DNA from: Nautilus pompilius | Taxonomy: Eukaryota > Mollusca > Cephalopoda > Nautilida > Nautilidae | Assembly: GCA_018389105.1 (NCBI GenBank) | Contig: JACATO010000310.1 | Span: 1,324,501 to 1,388,500 of the forward strand | DNA: 64,000 nt | Direction of reading: 5' to 3' | Shown here: positions 1-13,080 of the stretch, piece after piece | Layout of the letters: each line of letters begins with the position of its first letter | How positions within the stretch are numbered: the stretch's first letter is position 1 | Translations under genes and position numbers: made by a program | Notes under the pieces: generated by a model | Databases searched by the model: none | The model's input: only the letters and a program-made list of their open reading frames with translations | Told to the model about the DNA's origin: nothing

Positions 1-1189
1 TTTATCACGCTGATCAAATTAGCTGGAACTAAAAAAGCATTTAAATAATCGCAAATTTTTACTGTCTACCTTACCTTCAAATTGCTTGTCAGGTGGCTGT
101 ACTACGGCCGCCACAGATATTCCCAGGACGCGAATTACAGCTTCTCCAGGTGACAAGATGAATGGCTCGGTTTGCACGAAGTAGGACCCCCCCCTATTTT
201 AACGACGTTCTATTGGTCCCCGACGGTGGTTAGATGCCGGTGGATTAATACAAGACGGCGAAGACTTAAACAGGACTTAACGTCAGAAAGCCCGCGGTGG
301 GACGCTTTTTGGCTTCATAAAATGAAATAAACGTTTAATGTATTAAAGGGGTTAAACAGATAAATACTGCTAGACTGCAGTGTGGGAGCGGCCACAGTAC
401 TGAGCCACAAAAAAGAGTTATTGAAAAAAAAATGTAAAGATTTAACTTATAGATCATTAATTTTAAGAGAATTTTAATTAATTACAATTTTATGTTTTAT
501 ATTAAAAAAAAAAGCATATGGATAGCTCTTCTGTCAAGAAGACCACAAACAACCTTGGGCGCGTCATGGATGTGCAGGATGGCATGTTGCAATAGCATCC
601 GCTTGTGTGCTGACGTCACTACTTTTTAAAGTTTCATCACAAGAGGACTCTCCACAGAAGCGATATCCATTTCGTTATATGTTATCCCCACGTGTATCAT
701 TGAGATCGGGCCATAAGTAATAGTGATGTACAATAAAACCGACTGACCGTAAATTGAATCACGGGTTCTTTGTTGTGTAGTGGCGAATGATCTGCGCAAT
801 CTCGGCTTTTTTTACGCATAGCTGAAGATAGTTTCCCCTCCTCCTCCCCACCCACCAGCCTTGCTTTTAAAAGTATAACTAATCTAACTTTGCTAATTCG
901 CTGCGTTTTCGCAGACACAGACTGCATTTGCTATTGAGTCTAAGCACGAGTTCTGATCATTCAGTGTTTTCAGTAAAGGCGTCGCTTAACTTGAAGACGT
1001 ACACAAACACTAAAATATCGAATTCTGCTCCATCAACACTTTCCGTCCGTCCGTCTCTTTTCCTCTATACGCCTATAATTTTACGAACGCGACAAACCGA
1101 AGCGCGTTTGATTACGAAAAGTTCTCTTAAGAGTAAAATCCAAGATAAGCCCATCCACGAACGCAAACGGCTTATGTATTCAGGTTTCA
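1..1189. other. No gene seen; AT-rich intergenic or intronic DNA
   Basis: Frames are short and broken on both strands, with poly(A)/poly(T) runs near 420-520. A single consensus CRE octamer (TGACGTCA) lies at 611-618. Open frames near 697-1239 have no codon bias or splice context that I trust. Confidence 0.6.
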
Positions 1190-1193
1190 TCAC

Positions 1194-2793
1194 CGCCAGG
1201 TTTCAGAGATGTCCACACACAGTGTATCGTGACAACTAATACTCAGAGATGTCCACACACAGTGTATCGTGACAACTAATACAAGCAGCCAGGTTTCAGA
1301 AATGTCCACACACAGTGTATCGTGACAACTAACACTCAGAGATGTCCACACACAGTGTATCGTGACAACTAACACTCAGAGATGTCCGCACACAGTGTAT
1401 CGTGACAACTAATACAAGCAGCCAGGTTTCAGAAATGTCCACACACAGTGTATCGTGACAACTAACACTCAGAGATGTCCACACACAGTGTATCGTGACA
1501 ACTAACACTCAGAGATGTCCACACAGTGTATCGTGACAACTAATACTCAGAGATGTCCACACACAGTGTATCGTGACAACTAATACTCAGAGATGTCCAC
1601 ACATAGTGTATCGTGACAACTAACACTCAGAGATGTCCGCACACAGTGTATCGTGACAACTAACACTCAGAGATGTCCACACAGTGTATCGTGACAACTA
1701 ACACTCAGAGATGTCCGCACACAGTGTATCGTGACAACTAATACAAGCAGCCAGGTTTCAGAAATGTCCACACACAGTGTATCGTGACAACTAACACTCA
1801 GAGATGTCCACACACAGTGTATCGTGACAACTAACACTCAGAGATGTCCACACAGTGTATCGTGACAACTAATACTCAGAGATGTCCACACACAGTGTAT
1901 CGTGACAACTAACACTCAGAAATGTCCACACACAGTGTATCGTGACAACTAACACTCAGAGATGTCCGCACACAGTGTATCGTGACAACTAATACAAGCA
2001 GCCAGGTTTCAGAAATGTCCACACACAGTGTATCGTGACAACTAACACTCAGAGATGTCCACACACAGTGTATCGTGACAACTAACACTCAGAGATGTCC
2101 ACACAGTGTATCGTGACAACTAATACTCAGAGATGTCCACACACAGTGTATCGTGACAACTAATACTCAGAGATGTCCACACATAGTGTATCGTGACAAC
2201 TAATACAAGCAGCCAGGTTTCAGAGATGTCCACACACAGTGTATCGTGACAACTAATAAAAGCAGCCAGGTTTCAGAGATGTCCACACACAGTGTATCGT
2301 GACAACTAATACAAGCAGCCAGGTTTCAGAGATGTCCACACACAGTGTATCGTGACAACTAATACTCAGAGATGTCCACACACAGTGTATCGTGACAACT
2401 AACACTCAGAGATGTCCACACACAGTGTATCGTGACAACTAACACTCAGAGATGTCCACACAGTGTATCGTGACAACTAATACTCAGAGATGTCCACACA
2501 CAGTGTATCGTGACAACTAATACTCAGAGATGTCCACACATAGTGTATCGTGACAACTAATACAAGCAGCCAGGTTTCAGAGATGTCCACACACAGTGTA
2601 TCGTGACAACTAATAAAAGCAGCCAGGTTTCAGAGATGTCCACACACAGTGTATCGTGACAACTAATACAAGCAGCCAGGTTTCAGAGATGTCCACACAC
2701 AGTGTATCGTGACAACTAATAAAAGCAGCCAGGTTTCAGAGATGTCCACACACAGTGTATCGTGACAACTAATACAAGCAGCCAGGTTTCAGA
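1194..2793 (+). repeat. Minisatellite, 40-bp unit with a 53-bp long variant
   Basis: About 37 head-to-tail copies of a unit reading roughly TCAGAGATGTCCACACACAG then TGTATCGTGACAACTAATAC. Some copies carry 13 extra bases (AAGCAGCCAGGTT) and so are 53 bp long. Others lack one CA step and are 38 bp. Blocks of long and short units recur in the same order, for example starting near 1416, 1744 and 1992, so stretches of several units were copied together. Units are nearly identical, which points to recent expansion or gene conversion. No coding role is apparent. Confidence 0.97.
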
Positions 2794-4035
2794 AGTGGCC
2801 GCCGAGTCAAGTAGTTAGAGGAAAGCAGGAATTAGTCTTCTATTTATGAAGAGCTCTTAAACTCCATAACTGGGGGGAAAAAAAACTATAACATCAAATA
2901 ACGCACTTATAGATGCAGTAAAGGATACATTTGATATCATTAAATTACATCCAAATTTATAAATTATTGTGAAAAGTAAACTAAAATATAAGAGATTTTT
3001 TTATTTTTTTTTACATGAAATAACATGTTTCAGGCTTCGTCCACCATCTTGGTTTTAGTTTTTAAGCCGACGACAGACCGACCTATCGGTTGGAAATCAC
3101 ATCAACGCTTATCTCCTCTTCCTCGATGATGGACACGGGGAATGATTTCGGTTCATCGAGCTATACTTCTGTTAGCAACTAATAACAAGGTGGTGGGGAA
3201 AGCCCAGATTAATAATCTCAACAAACTAAACACCAGTTAAAAGCAACCCCCCTTTTTTAAAAAGGCCCGCCAGTTGTTACCAGCTTTGGTTCTAGAGTGC
3301 ACACGTTTCGAATACAGGAAGCGGCCGGCAACAGGGGCTGTTCACAGATAACCTTAAGTGGAATAAAAGAAGTTATCTTAAATCACTCCGCGGTGAGATA
3401 GCTTTGTTGGAGATGCTCCGCCTGCAGAAAGACGTCCAACAGACCCGCTCTCACCAGCAGCTCTCCCCGATGTGCACTTGTAGACTCACGCCGTCTCACG
3501 GCCGATCGTCTGATTGATTTATACTTCGCTACTTCGTGTCCATGTTCTTGCATAATTTAAACGAAGAGAGCCGTATAAACGCGATGACACGAAGATAGAT
3601 CAGGCTGCAGAAATACGGCAACATATTAGAATTTAAAGTCAACATTTATTTTCCATTACAATCGGTTTCGAAGAAATCAATCTCTTTTGTCGTTGTTGTT
3701 GCTCGTACGAGAGTTGTGACGACGATATCTTCCTTCCGATCTTAAGCAAATGGAAATGTTCTCGTCTGGAAGAAGCACCGACAAGAAACTGATGATAGAT
3801 GGTTTCGTGTTCGCCGTCCAAGTTATGAATGCATTATTCTGTGGTGGACGACCAGCCGTCCTGAAGTTTGGCATTACGAAAGCCAGTTTGAGAAAGGCCC
3901 AATGGAAATCATAAAATAATTAATGGATTCGCGAAAGGACAATTCTCAATATAAACTGACATTGTCACAGAAGAAAGAATAACTTCGCTTGAAAACTATT
4001 TCTGGTAGAAAGCTGAAAGATGTGAAAACTATTTC
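2794..4035. other. No gene seen between the two minisatellites
   Basis: AT-rich DNA. A 34-codon ATG frame at 3413 (+) and two overlapping minus-strand open frames at 3639-3874 are the only coding-like stretches. None has convincing splice sites or recognisable motifs. Confidence 0.5.
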
Positions 4036-4888
4036 TTCCTCGTTGCGTAGACAGCAGAGAACGATGATGGGAATAGTAGCGTATTTCTCGTTACGTAGAC
4101 AGCAGAGAACGATGATGGGAATAGTAGCGTATTTCTCATTACGTAGACAGCAGAGAACGATGATGGGAATAGTAACGTATTTCTCGTTACGTAGACAGCA
4201 GAGAACGATGATGGGAATAGTAACGTATTTCTCGTTACGTAGACAGTAGAGAACGATGATGGGAATAGTAACGTATTTCTCGTTACGTAGACAGCAGAGA
4301 ACGATGATGGGAATAGTAACGTATTTCTCGTTACGTAGACAGCAGAGAACGATGATTGGAATAGTAACGTATTTCTCGTTACGTAGACAGCAGAGAACGA
4401 TGATGGGAATAGTAGCGTATTTCTCATTACGTAGACAGCAGAGAACGATGATGGGAATAGTAACGTATTTCTCGTTACGTAGACAGCAGAGAACGATGAT
4501 GGGAATAGTAACGTATTTCTCGTTACGTAGACAGTAGAGAACGATGATGGGAATAGTAACGTATTTCTCGTTACGTAGACAGCAGAGAACGATGATGGGA
4601 ATAGTAACGTATTTCTCGTTACGTAGACAGCAGAGAACGATGATGGGAATAGTAGCGTATTTCTCGTTACGTAGACAGCAGAGAACGATGATGGGAATAG
4701 TAACGTATTTCTCGTTACGTAGACAGCAGAGAACGATGATGGGAATAGTAGCGTATTTCTCGTTACGTAGACAGCAGAGAACGATGATGGGAATAGTAAC
4801 GTATTTCTCGTTACGTAGACAGCAGAGAACGATGATGGGAATAGTAACGTATTTCTCGTTACGTAGACAGCAGAGAACGATGATGGGA
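4036..4888 (+). repeat. 48-bp tandem array, about 18 copies
   Basis: The unit ACGATGATGGGAATAGTAAC plus GTATTTCTCGTTACGTAGAC plus AGCAGAGA repeats about 18 times with very few substitutions (mainly GTAGCG/GTAACG and CAG/TAG). Since 48 is a multiple of three, a frame that is open in one unit stays open throughout. This gives a 299-codon open frame on the minus strand (16-residue repeat VYVTRNTLLFPSSFSA) and shorter ones on the plus strand. I read these as by-products of the period, not a gene. Confidence 0.96.
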
Positions 4889-7800
4889 TGGCGAGTAACT
4901 TTTTTCTTGTCAAGTACGAGATGACCAAAAATGATGTGAGAATTCTCGCTTTTTTCGGTATCTAGAAAAATAGAAATAACGACGCGTGATGAAATATGGA
5001 TTATCAGATTTGAATTTACTTTTTTTTATAGCAATAGAAGTAAAAATAAAAAAATTTTTTCTCCTGTGTTTTCTCTTTATTCAATCCTTGGTATTATTGA
5101 TTCATGTATTCGGCTTTTTTATTGATTATCGATCTTTCAAAAAGATTTTTGCTGAATACCGTACCATTGCAAAACAAAGTGGATCTATATACAGTCACTA
5201 AGCTTGTCGATAAGTACTGGCAAAACCAATAACTGGTGCATGATACTGCCAGGCTGCATTGTAATTATGATCAAGTTTTTAGCAGGTGCCTTCCTTAAAA
5301 TGGTGCCTTAAAATACGCAATTTCTGTGAGTTCGCTCTAGGTATTAAACCTTGAGTTTGTATATATAGATCTATTGATGGACCTGCGGTGCAAACGTAAT
5401 TTAAACTATTTATTTTATATTTGTTCAGAGAGACAAAAGTGTTTACTTGTTTCAAAATTTAAAAAAAAAACGTTTTGTAAACGACATAAATACGAAAGCC
5501 TTTTCTGACCTTCTGTGTTTACAAAGTTCAGCCGGTGGTAATTAGAACTTTTGAAAAGCGTCATGAGCTTCAATCGTCGTTAATTCAGAAGAATTGCCCC
5601 CCAGTTAGCTTAGCATCGTGAATCAGTGTAGGTGTACCTGCTTACGTATTTTAAAAACGCCACAGAGAGAGAGAGAGAGAGAGTTGTATTTAGGAGGTCA
5701 GCTCCGCTTTGTGATGTCACTGTCTCGATGGTTCGTCATCAAATGACTATCTCAGATAATGGTTTCGTGCGAGTCACGTGACAGGCGCTCATGTAGCATT
5801 ATGGGTAGCATTTTAAAATAAAATGAAAAAAAATATCAAGTTAATTTTATGTTAGTAAAAGTAAAAAGAGTCATGTAGAAGTTATTTACATTTTTCATAT
5901 ATATTTCGAATAAAATCATTTAACAAAGTTAAGATTGAGAGTTACAATTTGCTAACTTGATTAATTAATTGCCAGGAACAACAGAAAGGGCGATGAATAC
6001 ACATTAGCGGGGTAAAGACAAGTGCTCTCTAATTTGTTTGTGACTGTATCTTTAATATTCTTTTTTAATATTTGACAGAAACTTTTCAAAAAAATGTTTC
6101 TTTTTTGTAAGAAAGCAGAGAGATACAGAGTAAAACTGACACGCATGCGGAAGAACTCTCTTGTGTTGCGATCTGGAAGCCCATTACGGATTCAGTTTTA
6201 AAATACGATCCGGGATAATGATGGATCGTTTCTGTCAGGAAGCATGCACCAGGTATAAAGAAAAAAAGATGGCGTGGACTGAACTTTCTGGGCTCCCACT
6301 TATTGCCCCATCCGCTGAATATCCCCCTCTGCCAGTAAAACCAGCTGTAGGCTATGTGCCGGTCTGCTAACTCCTGCAAAAACCTACTTTTCTTCGTACA
6401 TACGGCAAATATGGCCAGCAGGTGGTAAAATCCAACTATACATACGGCTGAAAATCTGCTTTAGGAGCGGGTACGCGAGATGATTAATGCATTTAATAAC
6501 GATAAAATCACGCTGGGTGTGCGCGACTAATCTTATTTTATCCTAGAGTGACATTGAAGATGCAGGTCATGAACTATTCTTATATAAAGAAAATATTTCT
6601 TACACGAGAAGAAGGAGCGCGGGTTGTAACTACGCCGAGGTGTATTCAGTAGCTAGGTGAAGAGCCAGACGCAAAGATATCGCAGAAAAGATAATAGAAC
6701 GACGAAGAAAACCAGGAACGTGAAGAATGGCATAATGGCACCGAGTGCGTGCTTACTTTAATGTACATCTTTTGGTAATGATTCACACACACCCCCGTCA
6801 AAGTTCAAGAGATTCTTCGGTTTCCTTTTCGGCTGCTGATGCGACACATAAGTGAACTGAATCAGCATTTTACAATCGGACACAGATAGACGTCTTCTTT
6901 GTCAGATTCCAAATTTTTCTCAAGTTTCTTTCTCATCCATTTGTTCTATTGGCGAATTTTAAAATAATTTAGTTAACAAATCTTCCATAGGATGTTAGGG
7001 TTAGTTTAGGAATTTACCATCACCTTATTAACACTATCTAACGAAGCTACGTTTTGAAGATCTTCCACTGTTGCCATCACCAGGGTTTAGTCCAAAGGGT
7101 ATTTTTATATTCCTTTCTTATTGTGCCAGTGTTCTGAGCAGGTCTTAAACCCAGAACTCGTGGCGTAGAGTTCCGGTCGGTCACGTGTCACAAAGAATCA
7201 GTTTTACAGACAGGAAACAACCTGTTATCCGACCCTAATGGGACTTGGAGATATTCGGAAACCTGGATAGACTGTTTTTAAATAAAGTGCTGCTTCTTTC
7301 CTTTTCTTTGGATACTAGGCGAACTATTATTAGTATTATCACACGACACATTGCAATGATTGCAATTATTATCTCGGATAAGGGTCACTAGCGAGGGAGA
7401 ATACAGCCAACCAACGAGTAACAAGTGTAAAAAAAAAATGTCAACTATTTGGAAAGAGACGATCTGAGCATGCGCAGACTGGATACAGCCATTCTGGTGA
7501 TCGATTCTTGAACTACAAAGGTTGGATAGCCCAAAACAAACCAATTTTGGCTTATACTAGACAAGTCGGTTTTCTGGAGGTCGTCTAATAGGCTGTTTAT
7601 CTTAACCACTTTCTTTTTTCGCCAGTACTTGCTGACAGAATACTATTACGGAATATGAGTGTGCACGCTATTTAAATGAACTTCTGCAATATCACCTCCA
7701 TATTGAAGGTGATAAAATAATAAAAATGAGAATACCTGATAATTAAATTTGAAGCTATCGTGTTGGGAGAACATTTTCTGCCAGAATAATATGTAAATAA

Positions 7801-8553
7801 TGCAATATTTTTACCTAATGCGCCAATCGTTGGTTTATTATTCCTTTCACATAAAGTGATCCGGTCGGCAGTTGTGGTTTTCGATTCAACACGCACAACG
7901 GATTTCCCTTGTCATTCGATGCACCACAATGGCATGGTGGCTTCGCTACATCAGCCCGATGTTCTCGAAATTTATCCCGACTTTCTCATGTGTAACTATT
8001 CATAGCGCCTTTACTTCAAATCAAGGAAGTTGTTTCTTTGTCGGAGGCGAATAAATCAGCACCCCACAGAGGCAATTCTCTAATGCAATCACGTCCATCT
8101 TGGCTTTCGGTTCCAGCTATTCTTTATAACCCTCGACTGTTACCGCAGCAAGAGTCCGCAAAGAACCTGCCTGCTTCTCTAACCCCCTGACTCGCTTGAA
8201 ACTTGTTGTTGGCTATAGCTGGCCAAATGGATAGAATATTTCGGATAAATTCAGTGATCGATATGTTCTTGATTCGCTGTGATATCTGCTTAGATTTTGT
8301 AAATAAAATTGTTTTAAAGGATTTAAATTAATTCTTTAAATACCGCAATATAAACAGTGTGCAGATAATGTGATATAAAGCGTAAAAATTCAATATAGGG
8401 AAAAAAAGAAAACATTTGCACACAATTCATAAAGAACCACAAAGATTGAGAGAGAGTCGGTTGTGAGGAATATTCTGACTCGGTTCTCGGCCTTCAATGA
8501 CGTCATATTGGCAATGAATAGCTCTTGGAGTCGCGTGACCTTTAGAAGAAGAG
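4889..8553. other. No supported gene; AT-rich DNA
   Basis: Long AT-rich stretch with poly(A)/poly(T) runs and a short GA run at 5664-5682. Open frames at 6086-6379 (-), 6161-6370 (+) and 7278-7544 (-) show no domain, signal peptide or good splice pair. A lone CRE octamer sits at 8498-8505. Confidence 0.5.
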
Positions 8554-8673
8554 ATGGCCGCCTTTGGCATGCACTCTAGCATTGCACCAGCATCTCGTAA
8601 TGTTCACCAGACCTCTGACAGTTTTGTGGCTGTGCGTTCCGTTCTTCTGTCAAGGCCTGATGCAGTTCCATAA
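8554..8673 (+). CDS. Small ORF with strong initiation context, 39 residues, hypothetical
   Basis: The ATG is in a near-ideal animal context (GAGATGGCC) and opens a 39-residue frame starting MAAFGMHSSIAPASR and ending LSRPDAVP before TAA. Composition is ordinary for protein, with no membrane segment or repeat. A CRE octamer lies 49 bp upstream (8498-8505), which would suit a promoter. It could be a genuine short ORF, a first exon whose donor I cannot place, or chance. The AGATGGCCGCC stretch also resembles a YY1 site. I do not recognise the protein. Confidence 0.27.
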   Translation: MAAFGMHSSIAPASRNVHQTSDSFVAVRSVLLSRPDAVP

Positions 8674-8832
8674 TGGTTCCTGGCTTTCCAGTGCGCATAA
8701 ATGATTCATCTCAGACGTGTTCTACAGGATTTGGGTTTGGGGAAGACGAGCGAGCTATGGAGGGCATCGAATATTTTACACTTTGTTCTTGTACTGTCTT
8801 TCGTGGAGATTAACTGATTATTGTTAATTCGT

Positions 8833-8845
8833 TAGAGAGAGAGAA

Positions 8846-8880
<35 letters not shown>

Positions 8881-8883
8881 AGA
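8833..8883 (+). repeat. GA microsatellite
   Basis: Nearly pure (GA)n with a few interruptions. Confidence 0.95.
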
Positions 8884-9171
8884 AGATAAAAATCAGATCA
8901 ATGCGATCATTCGGGTGCTGATCTGTAACAGTTCTATCAGCGGTAAGTTCCCTTTGTAGTCACGTGTCACAACACGCAAGACCAAGGCGCCGACCTCAGA
9001 ACGTTCTCTCTCTCTGACGTGTTACACCGCCAAACAAGTGAACCGACCATTGGGAAAGTGGAGGTTGCATCTACATTCATCAGATAACAGAACTCAGATC
9101 CAGTCTGCCGTTAGGGTGTGTGTGAAGCATTCCGCGTGCAGATTAGCGGAGTGTAGCCGAGTCAGACTTAC

Positions 9172-9320
9172 CGCCGTTCGTGTTGGATAGAACATACTCA
9201 GATAGCGCGGTTTCGCAGATCCAGATATGCGATGTAACGGTATCCCTGCCGGGTCTTTTGTGAACTGGACCGGTGTCAGTCGGTCAGGGCTATCATTGCC
9301 TACCGTTCTCAGCAGCAACA
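9172..9320 (-). CDS. Candidate internal exon, minus strand, unknown protein
   Basis: On the minus strand a frame of 49 codons runs between an acceptor-like AACTAGGCAG at its 5' edge and a strong donor (GCG|GTAAGT) at its 3' edge. It reads like protein, containing LTPVQFTKDPAGIPLHRISG and ending MFYPTRTA at the donor. The start is defined by the acceptor and not by an ATG. No domain is recognised and no neighbouring exon was identified, so this rests on composition and the donor alone. Confidence 0.3.
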
Positions 9321-11825
9321 CTGCCTAGTTACAGCTAGATGTCGCTGAACTGTCGTCGAAGTACTCTCACTGTTTCTCGACTGTATTGCGTTTTATTTTC
9401 ACTTTGATCCAGTTTAAAATCACCTAATAGTTACGCGACTTTTCCGGGTACATCCTACAGTCGACCCTGCTTAAAAATAGCCGCATAGAATACGTGAAGC
9501 AGAACGGTGGGCACATGACTCAGGCATTGAGTGGGAGAATGTTCAGGGACTGCCATCTTCTGCAATGTCCTCATACTGGTTTGTTCTGCGCATGACGCTT
9601 GTAAAAACAACGTTACCATCACCACTAATAGTAATAATAATAATATTATTATTAATAATTATGATGACGGCGACAATGAATGGTGATGATGTAGACGTAA
9701 AAATCTAGCATCAAGTAAATATTCTTATTGATCAATTTTTGTTTCCTAAAGCAGAGCAATCCTTGTTTCATTACAGAAACTAGCTGAAGGCAGTGAGTAT
9801 TAGCCCACACGCTCTACCATGTCAGTCCTAGTCAATCAGCCTTTTAATAATCGGCTTCATTCTTTTTCCATCATTGAGCCTTGTAGTGACAAAGGCAGAG
9901 GGAGGGGGAAAGCTAAAATATTTGGCAAATGGCTTTAGCGATGTGAAAAACTTGCTGACACCACAAAAGCCAACCCGGAGCAGCGTCGACGAGGCTTCAA
10001 TTTGTCTCAGTGATGATTTCCTTTGTCAGCTTCAGAATTGGCGAATTACCTCCGAAGTAATGACGGGACAGGACTTTTCATCTACTTTAATTAAGCGAAC
10101 GATAAACGACAGGTTCCCCGTTCCGCGGTAATCGGTGGCAGCTGAGGGTGTTTCGAGTTCTTCAGTTTTTGTAATGGGCTCTATTTCAAAAACCCTCTCC
10201 TCCCCACCTGACTAGAATTTTGTAATATCCTTTCGTGCCATCTCTACATAAACGTCTTTGTTGTTCAGGTAGCGAACATATCAGATACGTCGAATTCCGT
10301 CCGACGAAACAATCCTCAACCGGAATGCAAATGAGCGGGTCTCTCCCATTTTTTATCGGGGCTCCCCCGCTCTCATTCAGGTCCGATCCTGTCAGTGTTC
10401 CCGGTACTAAACTTCCAACAGTTCAACGTTCAGCGTCGAAAGACTTTATGGAAGATTCGGGAGAGTATAGCTGGCCTGGTTTGGCCAATCGTTACCGTCC
10501 TTACTAGGTACATCAGGCAGTCTCTCCACTTTAGGAAACAAAGCATCTATTGTAGACGAAAGAATGTAAAACCTGTTCATTAGGCATCTCCGTGTTATCT
10601 AAAGCTACATCCTCAATCCATATAATCATTTACGATTTAGTAAATCAGTTCCAACAGCATTTTAAAGGAAAGACCGATATAAGAAAAAGATCACCTGTGA
10701 AGCCATCGTTTACACAGCTGGTCGTTTATTGTCATTTTTGGATGAAATGTTTAAAAGTAACATGTAACATGTAAGACATTTCTTGTTTAAATAAGAATAA
10801 TCTACGTGAATATAGCCAGTGCAGTTTTCACTGTAGAGAAAGTTTCCAAATTAACCTGCTCCAGAGTCTTAATATAATCAGTCTTCATCTTGATTTTAGT
10901 TAAGCATTATTTAAACGGCTCCCATAGTAGAGAAAATCAAAATCTTTTTTATAAGTGGTAGCTTGCGAATCATATATAAGAACGTTGTTTTGCAAGGCGC
11001 TATCTCCATGGTTCTAAAAGACGCCAGTATGGGCTACCACAGGGTTTCGTTCTTGGCCCTATTCTTTTTTTCTTCCCTTTTACGCAGGATATAATGATAC
11101 CGGAGTCATTAACGGTATAACAGAATTTCTAGATGATAATAAAATATACGGAATGGCCAACAGCAGTAATAATGTTAAGAATTTACAATCTTTCAGAAAT
11201 ATTGTTTAGTAGATGGGTAAAAAAAATGTCAAATAAAGTGTACTCTTTCCAAACAGTGAAGAAAAAAACAAACACTAAAGTGATTCAGACTTTGCTGAGA
11301 TTAAACAAAGTTAGAGATATAGATGATATAAATGACAGCAGTACTCTAAAAGTCTAAAGCACTAAGATCGCCATGCACTCCCTTTCTGGTGGTTTCTAGT
11401 TGCACTGCCAGCACCAGCCGTTCGATCACCTACCAGTAAAGCCGAGCGATGAACATAAATAGTTCAAGAAGCGAGACAGAAAGTTCGTGGGAGGTTCCTG
11501 GAGTGAGATCTTCCAGGAGACTTCAGACATAATGTTGTTCCGCTACCCCAGCCTCTCCCTGATCACCAGCTGCCGTGTAGGATGATACTTCAACGTCCTT
11601 TCACTTGTACCGGCGGCCATTACTCGCAGCGACAAAGTTTCACGTTCTGCTGTGCTTTTTTTTTGTCTGTGCGTGTGTACGATAGACTACAAATAAACAA
11701 TTAACCAAAACCTCGTTTATTTTGGCACGTGGACGCAGCCAGCTGTCTGATGACGTCAGGGCGAGCACCAGCGTTGACTCTGTTGCTAGAAAGTCTTCAT
11801 ACCGGTTTGTTCAGTTATTTATGTA

Positions 11826-11828
<3 letters not shown>
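9321..11828. other. No supported gene
   Basis: Mixed-composition DNA with a small AAT-rich cluster at 9625-9660. A frame at 9874-10131 (+) without an ATG looks mildly protein-like, as does 10235-10507 (+), but neither has a convincing pair of splice sites. A CRE octamer is at 11751-11758, just before the large TC array. Confidence 0.45.
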
Positions 11829-11879
<51 letters not shown>

Positions 11880-11914
11880 CTCTCTCCTCTCTCTCTCTCC
11901 TCTCTCTCTCTCTC

Positions 11915-11956
<42 letters not shown>

Positions 11957-12814
11957 TTGTACTAACGTCATCTCTCTCTGTATACTGACATCATCTCCTC
12001 TCTCTCTGTATATTGATATTATCTCTCTCTCTTTGTTGTACTGACGTCATCTCTCTCTCTGTGTACTGATACCATCTCCTCTCTCTCTTTGTTGTACTAA
12101 CGTCATCTGTCTCTGTGTACTGATATCATCTCTTCTCTCTCTCTTTGTTGTACTGACGTCATCTCTCTCTGTGTACTGATATCATCTCCTCTCTCTCTCT
12201 TTGTTGTACTGACGTCATCTCTCTCTGTGTACTGATATCATCTCTCTCTTTTTGTTGTACTAACGTCATCTCTCTCTGTGTACTGATATCATCTCTTCTC
12301 TCTCTCTTTGTTGTACTGACGTCATCTCTCTCTGTGTACTGATATCATCTCCTCTCTCTCTCTTTGTTGTACTAACGTCATCTCTCTCTGTGTACTGACA
12401 TCATCTCCTCTCTCTCTCTCTTTGCTGTACTGACGTCATCTCTCTCTGGTGTACTGATATCATCTCCTCTCTCTCTCTCTCTTTTGTTGTGTACTGACGT
12501 CATCTCTCTCTCTGTGTACTGATACCATCTCCTCTCTCTCTCTTTGTTGTACTAACGTCATCTCTCTCTCTGTGTACTGATATCATCTCTCTCTCTCTCT
12601 CTTTGTTGTACTGACGTCATCTCTCTCTGTGTACTGATATCATCTCCTCTCTCTCTCTTTGTGTACTGACGTCATCTCTCTCTGTGTACTGATATCATCT
12701 CTCCTCTCTCTCTTTGTTGTACTAACGTCATCTCTCTCTCTGTGTACTGACATCATCTCTCTCTCTTTTTGTTGTACTGACGTCATCTCTCTCTCTGTGT
12801 ACTGATATCATCTC

Positions 12815-12867
<53 letters not shown>

Positions 12868-12900
12868 TCTCCTCTCTCTCTTCTCTCTCTCTCTCTTTCT
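11829..12900 (+). repeat. TC microsatellite enclosing an array of CRE-like units
   Basis: Pure TC tracts (11829-11953 and about 12815-12900) bracket about 860 bp of a compound repeat. Two half-units alternate over roughly 60 bp: TTGTTGTACTGACGTCATC plus TC steps, then TGTGTACTGATATCATCTCC plus TC steps. About nine copies carry a perfect TGACGTCA and about six the variant TAACGTCA. The other half carries GATATC in the same place. Open frames here are serine/leucine low-complexity artefacts. Confidence 0.95.
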
Positions 12901-13016
12901 ACTGCCAAACCGGATCAAGACAGAAAAAACAAAGGTGGATCACGTGGAAACCTTTCTAAAGCAGGCAGCCGAGAAAAAAGGATAGTTTTTTAAAAATTCG
13001 TCTTTCCTGTCTGCAG

Positions 13017-13080
13017 CGATCTATGTACACACGTGACAGAAATAGCCTGTCTGAGTCTTAGGAAAATTCTCCTTACGTAT
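13017..13080 (+). CDS. Candidate internal exon of 64 bp
   Basis: A strong pyrimidine-rich acceptor (TCGTCTTTCCTGTCTGCAG) is followed by an open frame that reads DLCTHVTEIACLSLRK then ILLTY up to a donor (TAT|GTAAAG). It would enter in phase 2 and leave in phase 0. The exon is short, so chance is a real alternative. I find no homologue in memory and no adjacent exon that clearly continues it. Confidence 0.28.

Noticed and set aside
1194-4888. CRISPR-like spaced repeats
   Set aside because: Units are contiguous and the intervening sequences are not unique, so these are minisatellites. The rest of the window is eukaryotic in character.
4029-4928. 299-codon minus-strand open frame
   Set aside because: It is the direct result of a stop-free 48-bp tandem unit. 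The plus strand shows similar frames and there are no start, splice or domain signs.
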